From Caulochytrium protostelioides (lineage: Eukaryota > Chytridiomycota > Caulochytriomycetes > Caulochytriales > Caulochytriaceae): DNA of 64,000 nt. The stretch lies in assembly GCA_003615045.1 (NCBI GenBank), contig ML014115.1, forward strand, positions 186,001-250,000. Reading direction: 5' to 3'. Position 1 is the stretch's first letter. The number at the start of each line of letters is the position of its first letter. Shown here piece by piece: positions 59,801-64,000 of the stretch. The translations under genes were made by a program, and so were the position numbers. A model generated the notes under the pieces. The model searched no databases. It was not told the DNA's origin and saw nothing but the letters and a program-made list of their open reading frames with translations.

Positions 59801-62737
59801 GATGAGGATGAGCATGCACAGGGCGAGCTTCTCGCGCCACGCCATGCGCACGTCCTTGCGGCGCATCCCTCCGCAGGAGGTCAGGCACGGATCGGGCACC
59901 CACCACGTGAGGAACCACGTGCAGCACACCCAGCGACGGCGGCCCTTCGAGGCGCGCGGCGCCGGGGTCCTCTCGGGCGCGCCCTTAACCAGGTCCTCGC
60001 CTGCCGCGCCGTCGGCGCCGTCCGTCCCAGACTGCGCCACCAGCGTGCTGCCGCGCTTCCCGGCCTCAACATCTTTGTTCAGCACGCGCATGCGGATGCC
60101 ATCGCTGCCCGGCGTGCCGGAGCCGGCACCGCCAGCGTCGCCGCCGAACTCGTCGCCGGCCGCAAAGCCGTGCACGAACCCGGCATCTGAGCCCTCGAAA
60201 GTGGACATCTCGTCGTCGTCCGGATAGCCCGGGGCGTTCTGGGCGGCGAGGACCGCGCGCGCCGAGGCCATGGCGCCTGCCGGGTCGTAGCCGGCGCCCT
60301 GGTCACCACCGTGCTGCGCGCCGAGCTGCGTCACGTACGTGGCGTGACGGTCGAGCAGCTGCCACGCGGGCTCGCGCAAGAAGATCTTGTTGGCGCCCAT
60401 CGCCACCATGGGCGCGGGGGCAGCGGGATCGTCGGTCGCGGCCTGCGTGAGGTGGAAATAGGCCACGAGGTCCTGGACCTGCTTGGCCGCCGGATCGGCG
60501 GTGCGCACCGTGGCGACGGCGCCCTCACCCGAGAGCAGCGGCGCGTAGGCCTGGGCAAAGTCGCCGATGAGCGTCGACATGGCATAGTCGCCAGTCACGC
60601 GCAGCGTGTCCACGAGCGTGGGCACCGCGTACGCGGTGAGCTGCTGCGCCACGAACGCCACGTCGAACTGCGTGTCGCGGAGCCGCTCATTCGGCTTTAG
60701 ACACACGACATACCACGCGACGGTCTCCTGAAGGGTTTCGCACATCTCGGTGACGGCGTGGGCAAAGTTGTACGCGACCGTGGGCTTCTCGCCGACGCGG
60801 CGCTTCATGCTCTGGCGGCGCTGCAGGCTCATGGACGGCTGGCGCACAGGGCGCTTGTTCGTCTGCGCGGCGGCCACGATACCGCCGGCGCGCGGGTCCT
60901 TCTGCGTTGAGATAATCTTTTCCGAGAACAGCGCACGTGCGAACGGGTTGTCGCTAGGGCGGATGTCGTTGCCGTTGCCGCGGAAGATCGAGACAAAGTC
61001 GGGCGAGAGGATGTCGGTGTTCTTGGCGGTGAATCCGTCGGTATCGTAGTGCACCGGCCCGCCGAAGTGGACGATGCCGAAGGTCTTGGCATTGGCCTTC
61101 ATGGGCGTGCTGAAGCGCGGGTGGCGGCTGAGCGCGGCCATCAGGCGCTCCTGCAGCTGCGCGTCGCGGCTCGCATTCGGCTTGAGGCCGTTGCGCGCCG
61201 TGGTCGCGGCCGTCGCCGTCGATTCAGCGCGGAAGGACTGCGAGTCGAGCAGGTTGATAATGGCGTTGTCGCCGCGGCGGATCAAATCCAGCGTCGCGAC
61301 GGGACCCTCCAGCTCGGCCTTGATCTCGTACGGCAGCTGCTGGCCGCGACCGATGCCCTCGTAAAGGGCATCTTCCGGCAGCTCGCGCAACAGGCGACCG
61401 CGGCGCTGGGACTCCATCTGCTCCGCCGCAAAGTTCCACAAGAAGCTCTCGAAGCGGTTGTGCTGGTGCGACTGGAACCCGGGGAAGTCGACGACGCCGA
61501 TGAAGGTGGCGCACTCGTCCTGGCAGAAGCGCTGGTTGAGGTGCTCAATGACCCACTGGAACACGAGGGCGTGCAGCGTCTTGGCGAGCGAGTCGCGCTG
61601 GGCCACCGCGTCGTCGGCGTCCAGGAACACCGTGCAGAGCTCACGCTCGACGAGCTTCGTTTGGTAGGTCAGCGCATACTCGAGGTTCTCGGGCGACACG
61701 CCGAGCAGCTCCGCAACAAACACGAGGTCATCCGGGTTCTTAACCTTGCACGCCTCATTTGCGTGCGCGCCCGCGTTGGCCATGAAGTGGATGTTGCCCA
61801 GGTGCAGGATCGCAGCGACGAGCTGGAAGATGGCGGCCTGCTGCTTGCGGCCGATGCCGCAGCTCTTCATGTGGTCGCGGAGCTGCGCCATCGCCTCGGC
61901 GTCCGTCAGCTCGATCTTGCTCGCCTTCGAGCCCTGCAGGTAGTGGAAGTGCCGCGGCTCCTGCAGCTTCCACTGGCTCTTTTCGGACGCGTCGGCACCT
62001 GCCAGCAGGTAGTAGAAGATGTTGAAGTTGCGCTCGTCGTTCGGCAGCTCGACCACGCGCGACTTCTCGAACAGATAGTCCAGGATCTTGGTGCCGACCA
62101 TCTTGCCGTGGTCGTTGTACTGGTACTCCATGTAGCGACCATACCGAGATGCGTTCGGGCTGTCGATGGTCGCGGCGTTGCCAAACGCTTCCAGCAGCGT
62201 CTCAAGCTTGTTGACACCGCTGAGGATCTTGCTCTTCTTTTTGTGGCCGCGGCTCAGTCCGCAGAGCTGCTGGACAAAAAGCTTGCGCGTTTCGGACTTG
62301 CCCGAGCCCGCATAGCCCGAGAACATGACGCTCTGGTCCTCCTGGAGCCGCAGCATGTGGCTAAAGACGGTGTACGCCAGGTCGAACACGTGGGCCGGCG
62401 CGGCGAGCGGCTCGCTTGACGGCGGTAGCGACGTGCCGTTCGGCGCCACCGCGGCGCCCGCAATGCCCATCGCGTCCTGCACCGACCCGCTCTGTGCGAG
62501 CTGCAGGTACTGCTGCGAAACGCTGTCGGCATTGCGTTCGACGGGGCGGACCGGGTTGGTCGCGAGCAGCACGTGGGCGCCAACGCGGGTGTACGGCTGG
62601 CGCGCCTGGTAGCGCGCCTGGAGCGTCTCGGAGAGCGCGTGGGCGTGCGCCGGGCCGAGGCCGGCGGCACCGGGGGCCGCCAGGTCGTCGGTCGCGGCCT
62701 GGCCATCGACCGGCCGGCGCGACTGCCGACGCGACAT
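56834..62737 (-). CDS. Chitin synthase with myosin motor domain (class V/VII type)
   Basis: Processive family-2 glycosyltransferase that polymerises UDP-GlcNAc into chitin at the plasma membrane; 1,967 residues from the ATG at 62737. Motor domain, about 40-780: P-loop GYAGSGKSE (141-149), switch-I-like NASRYGRYMEYQYN, switch-II-like DFPGF, and VVCLKPNERL. Transmembrane helices follow near 970-990 and 1215-1235, flanking a cytochrome b5-like domain (about 1120-1200, LFDNVYDVSTYF). The chitin synthase core (about 1260-1650) has VPCYTEGPDSLTRSLESLA, VDADTQ, LPGCFSIYR, EDRYLTTLLLKHF and QRRRW (1578-1582). A cluster of helices follows, then a Gly/Met/Pro-rich linker, and a C-terminal DEK_C domain (about 1905-1967, TDDQLLAEVRRILATANLVTLTKKGVRDQLSQLF). 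The nucleotide-binding motifs look intact, which suits class V more than class VII. Confidence 0.96.
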   Translation of the reverse strand: MSRRQSRRPVDGQAATDDLAAPGAAGLGPAHAHALSETLQARYQARQPYTRVGAHVLLATNPVRPVERNADSVSQQYLQLAQSGSVQDAMGIAGAAVAPNGTSLPPSSEPLAAPAHVFDLAYTVFSHMLRLQEDQSVMFSGYAGSGKSETRKLFVQQLCGLSRGHKKKSKILSGVNKLETLLEAFGNAATIDSPNASRYGRYMEYQYNDHGKMVGTKILDYLFEKSRVVELPNDERNFNIFYYLLAGADASEKSQWKLQEPRHFHYLQGSKASKIELTDAEAMAQLRDHMKSCGIGRKQQAAIFQLVAAILHLGNIHFMANAGAHANEACKVKNPDDLVFVAELLGVSPENLEYALTYQTKLVERELCTVFLDADDAVAQRDSLAKTLHALVFQWVIEHLNQRFCQDECATFIGVVDFPGFQSHQHNRFESFLWNFAAEQMESQRRGRLLRELPEDALYEGIGRGQQLPYEIKAELEGPVATLDLIRRGDNAIINLLDSQSFRAESTATAATTARNGLKPNASRDAQLQERLMAALSRHPRFSTPMKANAKTFGIVHFGGPVHYDTDGFTAKNTDILSPDFVSIFRGNGNDIRPSDNPFARALFSEKIISTQKDPRAGGIVAAAQTNKRPVRQPSMSLQRRQSMKRRVGEKPTVAYNFAHAVTEMCETLQETVAWYVVCLKPNERLRDTQFDVAFVAQQLTAYAVPTLVDTLRVTGDYAMSTLIGDFAQAYAPLLSGEGAVATVRTADPAAKQVQDLVAYFHLTQAATDDPAAPAPMVAMGANKIFLREPAWQLLDRHATYVTQLGAQHGGDQGAGYDPAGAMASARAVLAAQNAPGYPDDDEMSTFEGSDAGFVHGFAAGDEFGGDAGGAGSGTPGSDGIRMRVLNKDVEAGKRGSTLVAQSGTDGADGAAGEDLVKGAPERTPAPRASKGRRRWVCCTWFLTWWVPDPCLTSCGGMRRKDVRMAWREKLALCMLILIACGCLLFFIVGLGRIICPKKQVLSSFEVASKNDPKNPYAYMYGRYYDIKELASAHESLYNVQSYEISSWFGKDVSPLFYKQNMFQNYCPGIASPPADWDNILNRPTPNRVNFAHNQTTLDGDYLLFVEYMRRFIKGRVVWQRKYIKSNGNGDKKLLILFDNVYDVSTYFNAANNFLDPNGDAYVMQLFQHFAGEDGTKYWNQFIKPNAPNEGKDILRCMNEMFYIGQVDARDNAVCKFSNYILLATSIVIVLVIGVKFLAALQFGSRREPEEHDKFIIIQVPCYTEGPDSLTRSLESLALLRYDDKRKLLFIICDGMIIGSGNDRPTPRIVLDILGVDPDYDPKPCSFQSLGEGDQQHNMAKVYSGLFEVQGHSVPYLVVVKVGKPSERSRPGNRGKRDSQMVLMRFLNRVHFNNAMNPLELEIYHHMKNVIGVNPSFYEYILMVDADTQVTPDSLNRLVSTMIHDSKIMGLCGETMLSNEKDTWVSMVQVFEYYISQNCAKAFESLFSTVTCLPGCFSIYRVRTPTKNVPLLISNAIIDDYGVNVVDTLHLKNLLHLGEDRYLTTLLLKHFPNYKTKFTPDACCHTYAPDQWAVLVSQRRRWINSTVHNLLELVWLPQLCGFCCFSMRFVVLLDLTSTMVQPASIAYIGYLIYAIASDTSVFPLISVVMLALIYGLQAILFILKRQWAQIGWMFIYILALPVTGLYLPLYAFWHFDDFSWGNTRVVVGEDGKKKAYAPDLKPFDPSEIPLRKWADNAAPSAQMQNMSLGMGMGMDQFDTKSAISGYTGMGGVPPTAMQHRQSMAFGTSMVGGGYAASAFGGSQVMGPGAVASPGSVYGGGPAVGYAGSQVGGMPVGYAGSQIGGPAAAMPAGMHQPPAYPYDPQNHRQSFMSSPGFVVPGVTPMGMGMGMVPQSPQQPAMAMTPGAGGVPTDDQLLAEVRRILATANLVTLTKKGVRDQLSQLFGCDLNTRKASINRMVDGVLSGEL

Positions 62738-64000
62738 GGTGGAAGCGGGAGCAGGTAGGGGGGAGGAGGGAAGGGGGGAAACAGGAGCAGGGAGATGCTC
62801 ACGAACGGATCGACCACGCCGCTCCGCGGGGGGCCGTCGTACGCGAGTCACGCGTAACGCGAGAGCACCCGACGACGCGCACCGGGATCAAGAACCACGG
62901 TTCGTCACGAGGGGAGCGACCGCACTGGAATGGAACAAGGCCAGTCCGCGTCACTTGACGCGACGGAATCGATGCCACACGGCGGGTCGTCTGGTCTGCC
63001 GCCGTCCGTGGATGCCTAAGGCCAACGAAGAAAGAGGTTTTCCTCCTTGCTGTCTAGACTCAACGTCTGAAGACTGCCAAATGCAAGCGAAGGGGGGCAG
63101 GCACGAGCAGCAGCAGCGTCGGGCTTCGACACCGTGCGCAGCAGGACGGACACCCACACACGACTCCTTGCTCACTCACACACACACACGCACGCACGCC
63201 GACACACGCACGCACACGCACCGAGGCACACGCCGGGAATGCAATGCGAATGCAATGTGGCGGGATCCGGCGACGGGTCGGTGCGACCGCTGCGTCCGCA
63301 AATGGTCGCTGTGACGATCACGGCTCTCGGGCCTTAGACGGCGCGGCTTTGTCTCGCGGACCGGATGGCTGCGCGCGGATCTTGTGGAAACGCCGTTCCG
63401 CTGACGCTGGGTGAAGCGAAGGCGGATGGAGAGAGAGGGGATGAAGCGAGGCGGGCAGCCTCGTGCGGCAGCGGTAGCGGTGGTAGCGTCCTGCAGCGGT
63501 CCTGCGAGCGGTGAATCAAACCGGCGCAATGGGCAGAGCGCGCGATGAGACGGCTGCCCCGGGGCTCGAGGCAAACCAGAGGCGCACGACCACAACAAAG
63601 AAAGGCGGTGGGGCGGCTGCGTGGGGGGAAGGCGGTGGGGCGTTAATACTCCGCTGGCAGCCGGGCAAATCGAGGAGCGACGGCGGCACACAGCGTGGGA
63701 AGGAGCGCGCCGTTCCGTCGGTGCGCGGGATGGCTAGTGGGCGACACCGCCAACCAAAAAGATAATAGCAACTGCCAAGTGGGTTGACGTCAATCCAGGT
63801 CAGTTTGTCGGCATCCACGCGTAATTCTGCACGGGTGAACCATGGGCAGATTCAGATGGCCCGAGCGTCGGTGTTTTCCCCATGACGGGCATCGGCGGCG
63901 GGCGGCGGTGACCCCCGGCCACGGCGACCACCACGGCGCGTAGAGCCGGCCGTGTGCGTGTAGGCGGAGCGGCCGAGGGTGGCGTTCACCGGTAGCGAGA
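62738..64000. other. Region upstream of the chitin synthase gene, no gene recognised
   Basis: Contains the chitin synthase promoter and 5' leader and a (CA)n-type microsatellite (63171-63230). Pyrimidine/purine-biased short tracts surround it. Open frames on both strands are short or composition-driven. Confidence 0.5.
63171..63230. repeat. (CA/CG)n dinucleotide microsatellite
   Basis: About 60 bp of CACACA and CGCACG dinucleotide steps with two interruptions. It lies about 0.45 kb upstream of the chitin synthase ATG. Alternating purine-pyrimidine DNA of this type can adopt Z-form; that is inference only. Confidence 0.85.

Overview
The window looks like nuclear DNA of a GC-rich fungus. The genes are eukaryotic (Mediator, CDC45, Tof1/Timeless, XPC/Rad4, the SEA complex, the ER membrane complex, mitochondrial processing peptidase, ATP synthase epsilon) and several are split by GT-AG introns of about 84-478 bp. 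The clearest lineage marker is a 1,967-residue chitin synthase with an N-terminal myosin motor, a cytochrome b5-like domain and a C-terminal DEK_C domain, an architecture best known from filamentous and zoosporic fungi. Third codon positions are almost all G or C, and intergenic DNA is rich in CCG/CGG-type triplet tracts. Assignment to an early-diverging (chytrid-like) fungus is inference from GC content and gene repertoire, not proven.

Layout. 0.8-10.5 kb: MED6 (+), MAS1/PMPCB (-), a ZNHIT3-type HIT-finger gene (+), EMC7 (-) and an RNF220-type RING ligase (-); most are spliced. 11.6-31.7 kb: the gene-dense core, with CDC45 (-), SNAPC3 (+), TOF1/Timeless (+), glutathione synthetase (-), RAD4/XPC (+) and SEA4/MIOS (+). 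31.8-44 kb: a one-TM protein (-), an unrecognised Ala-rich protein (+), about 4.9 kb of repeat-rich DNA without a confident gene, and a Pro/Ala/Ser-rich protein ending in a PINIT-like domain (+). 44-54.5 kb: two tandem prolidase paralogues (-), a two-exon VanZ-like membrane protein (-), TOE1 (+) and a CBS-PB1 protein (-). 55.4-62.7 kb: ATP15 (-, with a 32-bp first exon) and the myosin-motor chitin synthase (-). The last 1.26 kb has no gene I can support.

The genes are mostly unrelated housekeeping loci. Functional neighbours worth noting are CDC45 and TOF1 (both replisome, flanking SNAPC3) and the two prolidases (tandem duplication). Several start sites and junctions were rebuilt by hand from splice phase: MED6, MAS1, EMC7, RNF220, CDC45, VanZ-like and ATP15 each join in frame. 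The first intron of the HIT-finger gene does not join cleanly. Long open frames antisense to real genes are common because of the GC bias and were left out.
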